From: Paenibacillus sophorae
Lineage (GTDB): Bacteria > Bacillota > Bacilli > Paenibacillales > Paenibacillaceae
DNA length: 64,000 nt
Assembly: GCF_018966525.1 (NCBI RefSeq)
Contig: NZ_CP076607.1
Span: 4,898,001-4,962,000, forward strand
Direction: 5' to 3'
The notes below the pieces were generated by a model. The model was not told the DNA's origin, searched no databases, and worked only from the letters and a program-made list of their open reading frames with translations. The position numbers were made by a program, and so were the translations under genes. Below are positions 43,543 to 52,735 of the stretch, piece by piece (the first letter of the stretch is position 1; each line of letters begins with the position of its first letter).

Positions 43543-44534
43543 GATTGTTGCACCTCCTTGGCCATCGGGTGCAGATTCCAGCAGCGCGCCGTATGCGTAT
43601 CGCTGAATTCCGTAGTGCCCGGATCAATTCTTTCGCAGATCGCCATTGCTTCGCTGCAGCGCGCGGTGAATGGGCAGCCGATCGGCGGTTTGATCAGATC
43701 GGGCGGCGTGCCGACGATCGGAATCAATGGCTCGCCTTTCTTCTGGTCCAGACGAGGCATCGAACGAAGCAGACCTTTCGTATACGGGTGCTGAGGGTTT
43801 TTGAAAATTTCCCATCTCGTTCCCGTTTCCACCACTTCACCCGCATACATGACGATCACCCGGTCGCACATGCCGGCTACAACGCCAAGGTCATGCGTGA
43901 TCAGAATAATGGAGGTGCCGAGCTTTTGCTGCATATCCTTCATAACGTCCATGATTTGTGCCTGGATCGTTACGTCGAGCGCCGTTGTCGGCTCGTCCGC
44001 AATGAGCAGCGCCGGACGGCAGGCAAGGGCAATCGCGATCATAACCCGCTGCCGCATACCGCCGGAAAATTCATGGGGATATTGATTAAAGCGGGCCTCG
44101 GCATTCTTGATGCCGACAAGCTTCAACATTTCAATGCCCTGCTTGGTCGCTTCGGCCGCTGACATTTTCTGATGTTTGATCAATACTTCCGTGATTTGCT
44201 TGCCCACTTTGATCGTGGGGTTAAGAGAGGTCATCGGGTCTTGAAATATCATGCCAATGTCTTTGCCGCGAATAGCTTCCATTTCTTTAATGCTTTTCTT
44301 GAGAAGATCCTGTCCCTGGAAAATAATTTCGCCCTTCTTCACTTTCGATGGCGGCGTTGGGATCAGCCGCATAATCGATTGAGCGGTAACGCTCTTTCCG
44401 CTGCCAGACTCGCCGACGATCGCTACCGTCTCCCCTTTGCCGATCTCGAAGTTCATACCACGGACGGCCTGTACTTCACCGCCCTTTACAAAAAACGAAA
44501 CTTGCAAATCTTTTACTTGTAAAATCGGGTCCAT
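43539..44534 (-). CDS. oppD: Oligopeptide ABC transporter ATPase OppD
   Basis: A 331-residue ATPase. Walker A is GESGSGKSVTAQSI, the signature is EFSGGMRQRVMIAIAL, Walker B is LLIADEPTTALD. The C-terminal segment PIGCPFTARCSEAMAICE carries the cysteine cluster expected to bind Fe-S in this family. ATG 44534 with AGGAGGTGA upstream. Co-transcribed with oppC (13-base gap) and oppF. Confidence 0.95.
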   Translation of the reverse strand: MDPILQVKDLQVSFFVKGGEVQAVRGMNFEIGKGETVAIVGESGSGKSVTAQSIMRLIPTPPSKVKKGEIIFQGQDLLKKSIKEMEAIRGKDIGMIFQDPMTSLNPTIKVGKQITEVLIKHQKMSAAEATKQGIEMLKLVGIKNAEARFNQYPHEFSGGMRQRVMIAIALACRPALLIADEPTTALDVTIQAQIMDVMKDMQQKLGTSIILITHDLGVVAGMCDRVIVMYAGEVVETGTRWEIFKNPQHPYTKGLLRSMPRLDQKKGEPLIPIVGTPPDLIKPPIGCPFTARCSEAMAICERIDPGTTEFSDTHTARCWNLHPMAKEVQQS

Positions 44535-44547
44535 TATCGTTCACCTC

Positions 44548-45495
44548 CTATTTCTTCAGTTTAGGGTCAAGTGCGTCGCGAAGTCCGTCGCCAAAAATGT
44601 TAAAGGCCAGCATGGTCACACTGATCAGAATAGCCGGGAACAGCATGCGCCACGGGAATGCGAGCCAGCCGGTCAGCGCGTCACTGATCATGGAACCGAG
44701 CGAGGCTCTAGGTGCTTGTACGCCGAGTCCAAGAAAACTCAGGAAGGCTTCCGCAAAGATCGCGTTCGGAACGGACAGCGTAACCGTTACGATAATAGGT
44801 CCGATAGCGTTCGGCAGCAAATGCTTGAACAGCAGGCGTTTGGAACCGGCTCCCATGGAACGGGATGCCAGAACATACTCCCGGTTCTTGAGCTGCATAA
44901 TTTCGCCGCGCACAATCCACGACATGTTAATCCAGCCCGTAATTGTCAGCGCCAGGATGATCGTCCCTAAGCTTGGCTCCAGCACAACCAGAAGCAAAAT
45001 AACGACAAGCAGGTATGGAATAGAATACAGAACTTCAGAAATCTTGTTCATGATGGCGTCCGTACGGCCGCCAAAGAATCCCATAATGCCGCCGTATACA
45101 ACCCCGATCAGAAGGTCGATCAGGGCCGCGGCCAGACCTACGATCAAGGAAATCCGCGCCCCGTACCAGGTGCGGACGAACATATCGCGGCCCAGGTCAT
45201 CGGTGCCGAACCAATGCTCGGCGTTCGGCGGCTGGTTGGTGTTTAGCAAATCATTGGAATAGTAGTTGAATTTGGTGATATGCGGGCCGAAAATGGCGCC
45301 AATAATAACTAATACCAGAAGGCCCAGGGAGGCCATGGCCATTTTGTTCTGCCGAAGCCGCTGCCAGGCGTCCTGCCAGGCCGACAGACTTTCGCGTTGA
45401 ATCACTTCCGCCTGCTTCTCGTCCACGCCGATCTTGCGGAAATCTTCAGGCTTCAGGTTAACGCCCGATGAAACCGTATGTTGTTCAGATGCCAC
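44548..45495 (-). CDS. oppC: Oligopeptide ABC transporter permease OppC
   Basis: A 315-residue permease. A hydrophilic N-terminal part (about 1-45) precedes six membrane segments and the EAA-type loop (about 225-255, EAFLSFLGLGVQAPRASLG). It forms the channel with OppB. The start is GTG 45495 with AAGGAGG upstream. Three bases after oppB. Confidence 0.94.
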   Translation of the reverse strand: MASEQHTVSSGVNLKPEDFRKIGVDEKQAEVIQRESLSAWQDAWQRLRQNKMAMASLGLLVLVIIGAIFGPHITKFNYYSNDLLNTNQPPNAEHWFGTDDLGRDMFVRTWYGARISLIVGLAAALIDLLIGVVYGGIMGFFGGRTDAIMNKISEVLYSIPYLLVVILLLVVLEPSLGTIILALTITGWINMSWIVRGEIMQLKNREYVLASRSMGAGSKRLLFKHLLPNAIGPIIVTVTLSVPNAIFAEAFLSFLGLGVQAPRASLGSMISDALTGWLAFPWRMLFPAILISVTMLAFNIFGDGLRDALDPKLKK

Positions 45496-45498
45496 TCT

Positions 45499-46431
45499 TT
45501 AGCCCTCCTTTCCCCCGGTCAGTTTGATGCGCGGATCCACTAACACATAAGCGACATCCGTAACAAAGCGCGCCACCATTAGCAAAATACCGTAGAAAAT
45601 CGTAATTCCCATAATAATCGGATAATCGCGTACGCTTATCGCTTCGACGAACTGCTTGCCGATGCCTCCGATACCAAAAATCTGTTCGATTACGACAGAG
45701 CCGGTAACGATATTGGCCGTCATCGGACCAATATATGTTACAACCGGCATAATGCCGTTGCGCAGCACGTGGCGGAAGAGAATAACGATCCAGCTAAGAC
45801 CCTTGGCCTTCGCCGTCTTGATATAATCCGCATGCAGCACTTCAAGCATACTGGAGCGGGTCAGCCTGGCGATAAACGCAATCGGCTGCGCCGACAATGC
45901 GGCCACCGGAAGCACATAGTCCAAAGGATCATTGAAGCCCATGACATCAACCCAACCTAGCTTCGAAGCAAAAATATACTGCAGTACCGTAGCAAGCACA
46001 AAGCTTGGTACTGCTATTCCGAGTACCGCCACCACCATTGCCGCGGTATCGATGAATTTGCGGTGGTACAGTGCTGCCAGCATCCCAAGCAGAATGCCGA
46101 CAATAATCGATACGATAATGGCGACAAGGCCCAGCTTCAGTGAAGCGGAGAACGTCTGGCTAATAATATGCGATACATCCTGATTCAAGCGTTTCATGGA
46201 AACCCCAAAATCACCTTGCACAATATTACCCAAATATTTGAGATACTGCTGGGAGACGGGCTTGTCCAGACCGTACTGTTCATACAGCCGCTGGCGGATT
46301 TCATCAGGTATTTTCTTCTCGGATGTGAACGGATCACCCGGAATGGCCTTCATCAGAAAAAAAGTTGCTGAGATCAGCACAAACAGGGAAACCAGCATAT
46401 AAAAAAACTTATTGGCAACATAGCGTACCAT
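45499..46431 (-). CDS. oppB: Oligopeptide ABC transporter permease OppB
   Basis: A 310-residue permease with six membrane segments and the GxxxxxYIxTAxAKG-type loop (HADYIKTAKAKGLSW). ATG 46431 with AAGGAGG upstream; a 22-residue extension is rejected. It is separated from oppA by a terminator and a repeat element, so oppBCDF probably has its own promoter: TATTAT is seen near 46468-46473, with a weak -35 further upstream. Confidence 0.94.
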   Translation of the reverse strand: MVRYVANKFFYMLVSLFVLISATFFLMKAIPGDPFTSEKKIPDEIRQRLYEQYGLDKPVSQQYLKYLGNIVQGDFGVSMKRLNQDVSHIISQTFSASLKLGLVAIIVSIIVGILLGMLAALYHRKFIDTAAMVVAVLGIAVPSFVLATVLQYIFASKLGWVDVMGFNDPLDYVLPVAALSAQPIAFIARLTRSSMLEVLHADYIKTAKAKGLSWIVILFRHVLRNGIMPVVTYIGPMTANIVTGSVVIEQIFGIGGIGKQFVEAISVRDYPIIMGITIFYGILLMVARFVTDVAYVLVDPRIKLTGGKEG

Positions 46432-46555
46432 GCCCGTCAACACCTCCTTCGACATTTTTTTCACAACATAATATGATTTTATGCAATTATTGACCAATTG
46501 TCCACGATTCTATATTTTGTAATTTATACATAATTTTTACAAATGATAAACATGT

Positions 46556-46655
46556 AAGAAGAAACGGCTGTACCGTCCTGACAGGGACGGCATCCGTTTC
46601 TCGTAAAAATATAAGGCAAAGGATAAGTACGCAACAGATAAGGCTTATATTTCAA
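46556..46655 (-). repeat. ~100-bp double-hairpin repeat, copy A
   Basis: Starts AAGAAGAAACGGCTG and contains CCGTTTCTCGTA, AAATATAAGG and CTTATATTTCAA in the same order as copies B and C at 61086-61287. It forms two hairpins: AGAAACGG...CCGTTTCT and AAATATAAG...CTTATATTT. It lies just past the oppA terminator on its T-rich side. Strand orientation is arbitrary. Confidence 0.8.
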
Positions 46656-46694
46656 AAAAAAAGGGATATATATGGAATTCCACATATATATCCC
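46654..46694 (-). terminator. Intrinsic terminator of oppA
   Basis: On the minus strand, GGGATATATATG pairs with CATATATATCCC over an eight-base loop, followed by nine T. It lies 76 bases after oppA and isolates it from oppBCDF. Confidence 0.85.
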
Positions 46695-46770
46695 GAAGTG
46701 CATGATCTACTCCAGATATTTAATCATTCAATTAAATATACTTACTGAAGCTTAAAGCAATTCTTCAATC

Positions 46771-48480
46771 TTAGTGCTCGAGCAGGTAAGCGTGAGTCAG
46801 GTCAACAGCTCCGCTGAAGTCATGTGTAATGCCTTTTAGGTAAGGCTTAATCAGCGTGTTGTTAGTGTAGTAGTAAATCGGAATCAGGATCATGTCGTCC
46901 TGAATGATCATTTTCTCAGCAGCAGCAAATTTCTCTTGACGAACTGCCAAATCGTCCGTTGCTTTCGCGTCGGCAATCAGCTTGTCGTATTCAGGGTTGG
47001 CATATCCGGTGTCATTGTTGCCGCCTTTGGTTACCCACATGTCGAGGAAGGTCATCGGATCATTGTAGTCCGCTGTCCAGCCTGCGCGGGCAACTTGGAA
47101 GTTCTGATGTTGACGGTTTTCGATAAATGTGGCCCATTCTTGGTTTTCCAGCTTCACGTCAATGCCCAGAGCGTTCTTCCACATATCAGCAATTGCCAGG
47201 GCAATCTTCTTGTGGCCTTCACTCGTGTTGTACGACAAAGTGAAAGCAGGCAATTTAGTCAGGCCTTCTTCTTGTAGACCTTCAGCCAGCAATGTCTTAG
47301 CTTGTGCATCATCTTCAGTAAAGTAGCTATCTTTAATAGCCGTACGGTATTCGCCGTCAGCGCCGGCAATGCCCGGAGGAACGTAGCCGAATGCCGGCAG
47401 CTGTCCGCCCAGCGTAACCTTATCAATCAGGATTTGACGGTCGATCGTCATCGCAAGAGCTTTACGGATTTTAACGTTGTTAAAAGGCTTCTCGGTTACG
47501 TTGAACTCGTAATAGTACACACTTGCAATACCTTTTCTCTGGAACTCATCCGGATATTTTTGCTGTACAATCGGAAGCTGCTCGGTAGGAATTTCACCGT
47601 TAGGAGCGCCTGCATAGTCAAGCTGGCCGCTCTCGTAAGCGGAAAGCTCGGTAGCGCTGCTGTTCACGAGCGAGAAGTCGATTTTGCTAAGTTTAATGGA
47701 ATCTTTATCCCAGTAGTTTTCGTTCTTCGTTACTTGCAGAGTTTGTCCAGTCGTCCACTCGGTCAGGGTGAAAGGACCGTTAACAACCATTGTGTCTTTG
47801 TTAGTTGCCCATTTTGCATTGCCTTCAACCGATTTGTGAACCGGATAGTAAGTATAGAAGGACAGAAGTCCAAGGAAGTAAGGAGTAGGTGCTGCCAGTG
47901 TTACTTCCAGCGTCTTGTCGTCAACTGCTTTGACGCCAACTTGGTTGAAGTCGGTAATTTTCTTGTCATAATATTCTTGCGCGTTCTTCAGGTAGTACAA
48001 TTGGTATGCATAAGGTGCTGCCTCTGCAGCGGCTGGATCAAGGACCCGTTTCCAAGCGCGAACGAAGTCGCCGGAAGTTACAGGGTCGCCATTGCTCCAT
48101 TTAGCGTCGCGCAGATGGAACGTATATACTAAACCGTCAGCGGATACATCCCATTTCTCGGCGATGCCCTGCTCGGCTTGTCCAGTTTCGTCATTCATGC
48201 GAGTCAGACCTTCGTACATGGTCTTCAGGACCGTGTTAGCCTGGCTGTCTTGCGCAAGAGCCGGATCGAATGTCGGAGGTTCGGCACTCAGGTTAATTTT
48301 AAGCGTTTGATCAGCGGCAAGCTTCTCGCCCGATGCGCTTCCATCAGTTGCGGCCGGCGTGTTGCCTTCGGCGTTGCCAGTGTTCGTGGCAGCATTATTG
48401 CCACCGCCGCATCCTGCAAGCACAGTTCCGATAACAAGAACGAGTGCGAACAGGAGTAAAAGACTTTTGCTCTTCTTCAT
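46771..48480 (-). CDS. oppA: Oligopeptide-binding lipoprotein OppA
   Basis: A 569-residue substrate-binding lipoprotein. Signal peptide with the lipobox VLAGC (C24) is followed by a low-complexity linker rich in Asn, Thr and Ala and then the family 5 solute-binding domain (ADQTLKINLSAEPPTFDPAL onward). It captures peptides for OppBCDF; LspA in this window would process it. ATG 48480 with GGGGGAA upstream. Often much more strongly expressed than the permease genes, which fits the terminator behind it. Confidence 0.95.
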   Translation of the reverse strand: MKKSKSLLLLFALVLVIGTVLAGCGGGNNAATNTGNAEGNTPAATDGSASGEKLAADQTLKINLSAEPPTFDPALAQDSQANTVLKTMYEGLTRMNDETGQAEQGIAEKWDVSADGLVYTFHLRDAKWSNGDPVTSGDFVRAWKRVLDPAAAEAAPYAYQLYYLKNAQEYYDKKITDFNQVGVKAVDDKTLEVTLAAPTPYFLGLLSFYTYYPVHKSVEGNAKWATNKDTMVVNGPFTLTEWTTGQTLQVTKNENYWDKDSIKLSKIDFSLVNSSATELSAYESGQLDYAGAPNGEIPTEQLPIVQQKYPDEFQRKGIASVYYYEFNVTEKPFNNVKIRKALAMTIDRQILIDKVTLGGQLPAFGYVPPGIAGADGEYRTAIKDSYFTEDDAQAKTLLAEGLQEEGLTKLPAFTLSYNTSEGHKKIALAIADMWKNALGIDVKLENQEWATFIENRQHQNFQVARAGWTADYNDPMTFLDMWVTKGGNNDTGYANPEYDKLIADAKATDDLAVRQEKFAAAEKMIIQDDMILIPIYYYTNNTLIKPYLKGITHDFSGAVDLTHAYLLEH

Positions 48481-48627
48481 CTAGCAGTTCCCCCTAAATA
48501 GAATGTGGTATATGGTTTATGATTATACAACCAGTGGTCAAAAAAATCCAGAGGAATGTACTCGTAAATAAACTTTTTTCATTTTTTTAAAAATTATGTG
48601 ACAATCTTATTCTATTCATGTTAGATT

Positions 48628-49017
48628 TTATGACATTACCTGCAAGATATATTTGATCATTCCGACAACCATGAACAGCACATAGCCTGTCCCCATGAAT
48701 AAAAAGCCAAGCCTCCAGACCGCCCTCAGCAATCTTTTCCCATCCACCTTTCCCTTCAGACGATTCTGTGCACCGCCGATCAATCCGGCCGCAATCAGCA
48801 CAAGCAGCAGAATCAGATAGAATCCGAAGCCCGAATGAAAAATGATATTGAACAGCGCGGATACGGAGAACAGCAGAAAAACAGTCGTCACATCCATAGC
48901 CAGCTGAAGAGCCGGCTTCTTGTCCCGCCCCATAGCAACAGAGATAAAATAGACGAGCAAAAAAGGCAGCACAGGCAATATGCTTAATACGATCAGCGAA
49001 TTGCGGAGCCATTCCAA
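48628..49017 (-). CDS. DUF3397 membrane protein
   Basis: A 129-residue protein with four hydrophobic segments (about 5-28, 41-58, 65-85 and 102-125), matching the DUF3397 family of unknown function. ATG 49017 with AGGAGAGG some 14 bases upstream. It starts six bases after panE, so the two are an operon. A longer frame across it in another phase is not coding. Confidence 0.8.
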   Translation of the reverse strand: MEWLRNSLIVLSILPVLPFLLVYFISVAMGRDKKPALQLAMDVTTVFLLFSVSALFNIIFHSGFGFYLILLLVLIAAGLIGGAQNRLKGKVDGKRLLRAVWRLGFLFMGTGYVLFMVVGMIKYILQVMS

Positions 49018-49023
49018 GCGGCT

Positions 49024-49992
49024 TCACCTCTCCTTTACAATCATGCCCTCCACCATCCTGATGATCCATCGGTGCGCGGGAACATCTATGCCCGATTGTT
49101 TCGCCAACTCCACAAGACTGCCGTTAATCCAGCCGATTTCCGTCTCCCTAGAGGCCAAAACGTCTGCCAGCATGGAGGACAGATTGCCGGATGTCGCGCG
49201 GCATACCTCCAGGATGTCATCCCATAAGCTGAATTCGCAGGCAATTCCGCAGGCATCATAGACGGAAACCGCTTCCTCATAAAGCTCTCTCATCATACTC
49301 AGGCGCAGATCCGAGGAGAGCAGTTCGCCGTTCGGAATACGCCATACGGCGGTCAGCGGATTAATTACGGCATTAATCAGAAGCTTCCGGAAAATCGCGG
49401 TATCCACTTGATTCGACAAAGTTACGGGAAATCCTGCTAACACCAGCGCCTTCGCCAATGAAGCTGCAATATTATTCTGCACGGTCCCGCTCTCCCCCCA
49501 CAAACCGATGACAGTCTGCCCCGTCCCGGCGTGAACGACACGGACTTGAGACTCCCGCTTGGCTCCCTCCGTCGTTACGGCGGCATACAGATGGGCCGCG
49601 GGCAGCAGCTCCCGAAGCAGTTCCATATGTCCCCAGCCGTTCTGAAGGCACAGAAGATTCAGTTCACTTTGCCGAAGCGGAGCAAGGAGTTCCGGCAGCA
49701 TCTTGTGCAGCGGCCCTTGTTTGACCGTTAGCACAAGCCAGTCTCCGGGCTTCTCCGGATAGAGCCGGGAGAACTCGCTCATAGGCAGTGCTTCAATCTC
49801 GCTGCCTGGGACCAGAATCGGCTCCCGTCCGTCTTCATAGCTTACCGTAATGCCGTCTTCCGAAAGCGCCGCACACTGTTCTTCGCTTCTGCACCACAGC
49901 CGGACTCTGCTTCCGGCGAAGATCAGCTTTCCCGCCAGCAGAAGTCCGAGCGAGCCCGCGCCAATAATATCGATTCTCAAAGCTCTATCCAC
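49024..49992 (-). CDS. panE: 2-dehydropantoate 2-reductase
   Basis: A 322-residue ketopantoate reductase of pantothenate and CoA synthesis. The N-terminal Rossmann motif IIGAGSLGLLLAGKL (about 9-23) is followed by the KQGPLHKM segment and the C-terminal helical domain with KLLINAVINPLTAV (about 208-221). The start is GTG 49992 with a weak GGATGGACG upstream; the first residues are uncertain. Its proximity to the RsfA-like gene and to bshC-mraZ parallels ylbO-ylbQ-bshC-mraZ of B. subtilis. Confidence 0.9.
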   Translation of the reverse strand: MDRALRIDIIGAGSLGLLLAGKLIFAGSRVRLWCRSEEQCAALSEDGITVSYEDGREPILVPGSEIEALPMSEFSRLYPEKPGDWLVLTVKQGPLHKMLPELLAPLRQSELNLLCLQNGWGHMELLRELLPAAHLYAAVTTEGAKRESQVRVVHAGTGQTVIGLWGESGTVQNNIAASLAKALVLAGFPVTLSNQVDTAIFRKLLINAVINPLTAVWRIPNGELLSSDLRLSMMRELYEEAVSVYDACGIACEFSLWDDILEVCRATSGNLSSMLADVLASRETEIGWINGSLVELAKQSGIDVPAHRWIIRMVEGMIVKER

Positions 49993-50109
49993 CGTCCATC
50001 CATCATTTAATTATAAGTTTCCGGAGTCTATTACAAAAGCATCTGAGTAAGCTTTGAAACCACGGCCCCATTTTGTGGGGTTACTTGTCTAGTATATCGG
50101 ACGGCGGAC

Positions 50110-50160
50110 AAAAGGAAAATCCCGCCAACGCGGCATCTCTTAAAGCCGCAGACGGGATTT
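50110..50160 (-). terminator. Terminator of the RsfA/GerR gene
   Basis: On the minus strand, AAATCCCG pairs with CGGGATTT, with GCGGC/GCCGC inside, followed by TCCTTTT. It lies 18 bases after the stop. Confidence 0.7.
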
Positions 50161-50178
50161 CGTAAGTATTACTCTCCT

Positions 50179-50823
50179 TCATTCGATTCGTTCCAGGTTG
50201 CCGTTAGCGTCCATCTTGAAACGGTTCTTGATCTCTTCTTCCTCTTCGCTTAAGAATGCGAGCCTGCGGGCGCGGTCCATGATCTGAATGAGCGCCTTGT
50301 AGTCGTCGTTAACCACACGATAATCGCTTTGGGCTGTATTCACTTCTTTGGACAATCTCTCATTCTCGGCTCGAAGTTCGGACAGCTCCTCCTCCTTATC
50401 GCGAAGATCCCTTTCCAGCATTTTTAGCTGACGGCCCGCCTCCTGATAAGTGCCCTTCCACTGTCTTAGAAACCGGATAACGGCGTCGATGGACAAGGAG
50501 TTCTCGGCTCCTTCACTTCCGTAAACCTCATCACCGTCACCGATAATGAAGCCGGCTACCTGCGCGCCTCTGGACGAGGTTTGTTTTTTCAGATAGCTCC
50601 TTTTCTGGCGCTGGCCTTTCGCAATAGAAATCGCTTCCTCGTAACTTTTGCGCACACTGCTGTTCCAGCGAAATCCGCAGGCCGCCGATGTCCTGCCGAT
50701 TCTTTCGCCCACTTCTTCAAATGCGGCAAGCTGTGTACTGCCTTCCCGGATATGGCGCAATGTAACCTCCGCCAAAATGAGATCGTCTTCCTCACTCCAG
50801 GCATCCTGTCTAATGGCTGTCAT
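50179..50823 (-). CDS. gerR: RsfA/GerR-family sporulation transcription factor
   Basis: A 214-residue regulator. A Myb/SANT-like N-terminal DNA-binding domain (QDAWSEEDDLILAEVTLRHI, GRTSAACGFRWNSSVRKSY, about 6-60) is followed by a basic linker and a C-terminal coiled coil (about 130-180). RsfA works in the forespore and GerR (YlbO) in the mother cell. Synteny with panE and bshC-mraZ favours GerR, but sequence alone does not decide. ATG 50823 with TAGGAGG upstream. Confidence 0.85.
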   Translation of the reverse strand: MTAIRQDAWSEEDDLILAEVTLRHIREGSTQLAAFEEVGERIGRTSAACGFRWNSSVRKSYEEAISIAKGQRQKRSYLKKQTSSRGAQVAGFIIGDGDEVYGSEGAENSLSIDAVIRFLRQWKGTYQEAGRQLKMLERDLRDKEEELSELRAENERLSKEVNTAQSDYRVVNDDYKALIQIMDRARRLAFLSEEEEEIKNRFKMDANGNLERIE

Positions 50824-51087
50824 AAAGCCAAACCTCCTAGTAACATCTTGAAATAACCATCTTCATAACCGGCGGTCCCGCCAGCAAGTGAATGGGGATA
50901 AAAGCTGCTTACTCCATTCCTATGCCTCTCATAGAGTTCATAGAATCTATTTGATACTCTTTTGTATTTCCATTTTGACTTCCACTCATACGCAGTTCGT
51001 GAAAATAGCACTTTCAGCATTTTTCCCCACCGTCAATCATATAGATCATATTCCCTGGGAAATCACCCTATTTTTCCATTGTATTCG
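50824..51087. other. Divergent intergenic region
   Basis: About 260 AT-rich bases between the divergent gerR-like and DUF2626 genes. It should hold the promoter for the minus-strand regulator; no confident box was picked out. No small gene or RNA motif is seen. Confidence 0.4.
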
Positions 51088-51116
51088 TTTACACTATTTT
51101 GTTCACCAGGTATAAT
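51088..51116 (+). promoter_or_regulatory. Sigma-A promoter of the DUF2626 gene
   Basis: TTTACA (51088-51093), exactly 17 bases, TATAAT (51111-51116). Transcription would start about 40 bases before the GTG start codon. Confidence 0.75.
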
Positions 51117-51164
51117 AAATATAGGTTTATCCGTTCGTTCCAACCTAAGAAGGGGGATGGTAAA

Positions 51165-51401
51165 GTGGCTCGGATGTTTCGGGTACTGGGATTTTTCACG
51201 CTGACCATCGGTCTGATGGCTTTTGCTGGAGATATGGTCGAAATGGCCCTGCTGTTCTTTTTACAGACCGCATTTTTCGTGATCATGGGATATATGAAGT
51301 TCACCGAAAAAACCTATATCCTCCTGTTCTGGGGCTATATGATCGTCACTTTTACAGGATTCAGCTACTGGACAATCTTCGAGATGGGCCTTCCCTTGTG
51401 A
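51165..51401 (+). CDS. yqgY: DUF2626 membrane protein (YqgY-like)
   Basis: A 78-residue protein with about three hydrophobic segments, starting MARMFRVLGFFTL as DUF2626 members do. Function unknown. The start is GTG 51165 with GGGGGATGG upstream; a 22-residue extension in frame overlaps the promoter region and is rejected. It stands alone, with its own promoter and terminator. Confidence 0.8.
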   Translation: MARMFRVLGFFTLTIGLMAFAGDMVEMALLFFLQTAFFVIMGYMKFTEKTYILLFWGYMIVTFTGFSYWTIFEMGLPL

Positions 51402-51437
51402 GCCCTGGATAAAGCCTTTGAGCAACATCGAAATCAA

Positions 51438-51464
51438 AGCCCCACGCGCTGTGGGGTTATTTTG
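51438..51464 (+). terminator. Terminator of the DUF2626 gene
   Basis: CCCCAC (51440-51445) pairs with GTGGGG (51451-51456), followed by TTATTTTG. Confidence 0.7.
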
Positions 51465-51568
51465 TGTGCCTTGTTATAGGCTGCCGGCCTGAAAAGGGGT
51501 ATGATATTTTTACAGGATCGAACATATCATACCTAGCATAAGCTAAGTCTTCCAAGGAGGTGAGGGCG

Positions 51569-52720
51569 GTGCTCTTCCGCAAACGACTGGCTGCTTTCCT
51601 GTTCATACTGCTCTGCTGCTTGCTGCTGCTGATTCCGACAGCGCCTTATTCGTCCGCCAATCCGGAACAAAGTACATTAGCCGCCGCTCCTTCCGCATCC
51701 CGTCCCTCTTCCATGCCGTCTTTTCCGGATAATGAAGAAGCCCGCAGGCTGATGCAGCAAACGCTGTCCGCGGCTGAAATCGAAAAGGAAATTGAACGCA
51801 TCGGCGCCGAGCAGCACGCACTTGAACAAAAGACAGCCGCATTGAGCAGTCAGGCCGCCAAGAAAAAGTCCGATATCTCGGAAAAAGAAAAACGGGCCGG
51901 CGCCGTTGTGCGCGCTTACTATACAGGGGATAGGGACCCGCTGCTGACCGCCCTGCTGTCCGCAAAGACTCTTAGCAAATGGTTCATTATGCTCGATTAC
52001 TATGAAATGATAATGGGTCATGACAAGGAAATACTGGCGGAGTATGAGAAAGAGTATAAAGATCTGCGGACCACGCTGGCTGCGGCGGAACGCTCTTCGC
52101 TGGAGTTGGCGGAACTGAGAAGCGCTTTGGAGGAACAGAAGCAGCGGGTTGAAGCTTTGCATAAGGATATTGATGGCACCATTCAGAGCAGCGGAAATCC
52201 GGAGAGCATGGCGGCCCTTCTGGAAGAATTTACAGCGTATTGGCAAAATATCGGAATCCATGAAGTCAAGACTTATTTTAAGGCGCTGTCCGCGGCGATG
52301 AATCATCTGCCGCAGTTCGTCGAGAGCCGTGACGGCGTTCTGACGCGCCGGGGGATGACTTACGAATTGAATTTGAAAGAAGCGGATTTGAACGAATTTT
52401 TGCATTCCGAGAACAAGCTGTTCGACAATTTTGCTTTTACGTTCGAGAACGGTTCGGTTATCGCCTCCGGCAAGAGCGGGGACTTGTCTCTTCGTCTGCA
52501 GGGGCATTACACCATACAGGAAGAGCCAATGAACGGGCTGATGTTTCATGTGGACAGCATCATCTTCAATAGCCTTGAACTGCCCGATACGACGCGCAAA
52601 TCACTGGAAGAGGAGTTTGACCTTGGCTTCTATCCGTCTAAGATCGTCTCTTTCCTTCATGCCTCTGAAGTGGACAGCAAGGATGGCGTGCTTCATGTGA
52701 AGCTTACGCTGTCGTTCTAA
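51569..52720 (+). CDS. Secreted coiled-coil protein, PcsB/CwlO N-domain-like
   Basis: A 383-residue protein. The N-terminal signal peptide or anchor (LAAFLFILLCCLLLLIP) is followed by a low-complexity Ala/Ser/Pro stretch and long coiled coil (about 65-115 and 155-205). The block RAYYTGDRDPLLTALLSAK (about 110-128), then TLSKWFIMLDYYE, resembles the coiled-coil domain of PcsB/CwlO-type cell-wall proteins. No NlpC/P60 or CHAP hydrolase domain follows; residues about 215-383 form an unrecognised, partly beta-rich domain. GTG 51569 with GGAGG eight bases upstream. Convergent with the solute-binding gene. Confidence 0.7.
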   Translation: MLFRKRLAAFLFILLCCLLLLIPTAPYSSANPEQSTLAAAPSASRPSSMPSFPDNEEARRLMQQTLSAAEIEKEIERIGAEQHALEQKTAALSSQAAKKKSDISEKEKRAGAVVRAYYTGDRDPLLTALLSAKTLSKWFIMLDYYEMIMGHDKEILAEYEKEYKDLRTTLAAAERSSLELAELRSALEEQKQRVEALHKDIDGTIQSSGNPESMAALLEEFTAYWQNIGIHEVKTYFKALSAAMNHLPQFVESRDGVLTRRGMTYELNLKEADLNEFLHSENKLFDNFAFTFENGSVIASGKSGDLSLRLQGHYTIQEEPMNGLMFHVDSIIFNSLELPDTTRKSLEEEFDLGFYPSKIVSFLHASEVDSKDGVLHVKLTLSF

Positions 52721-52735
52721 GGTTAATACGCCCAT

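Noticed and set aside
48587..49069. 160-residue frame overlapping the DUF3397 gene
   Set aside because: Out of phase with the DUF3397 frame, which has the expected membrane segments and a start just after panE.
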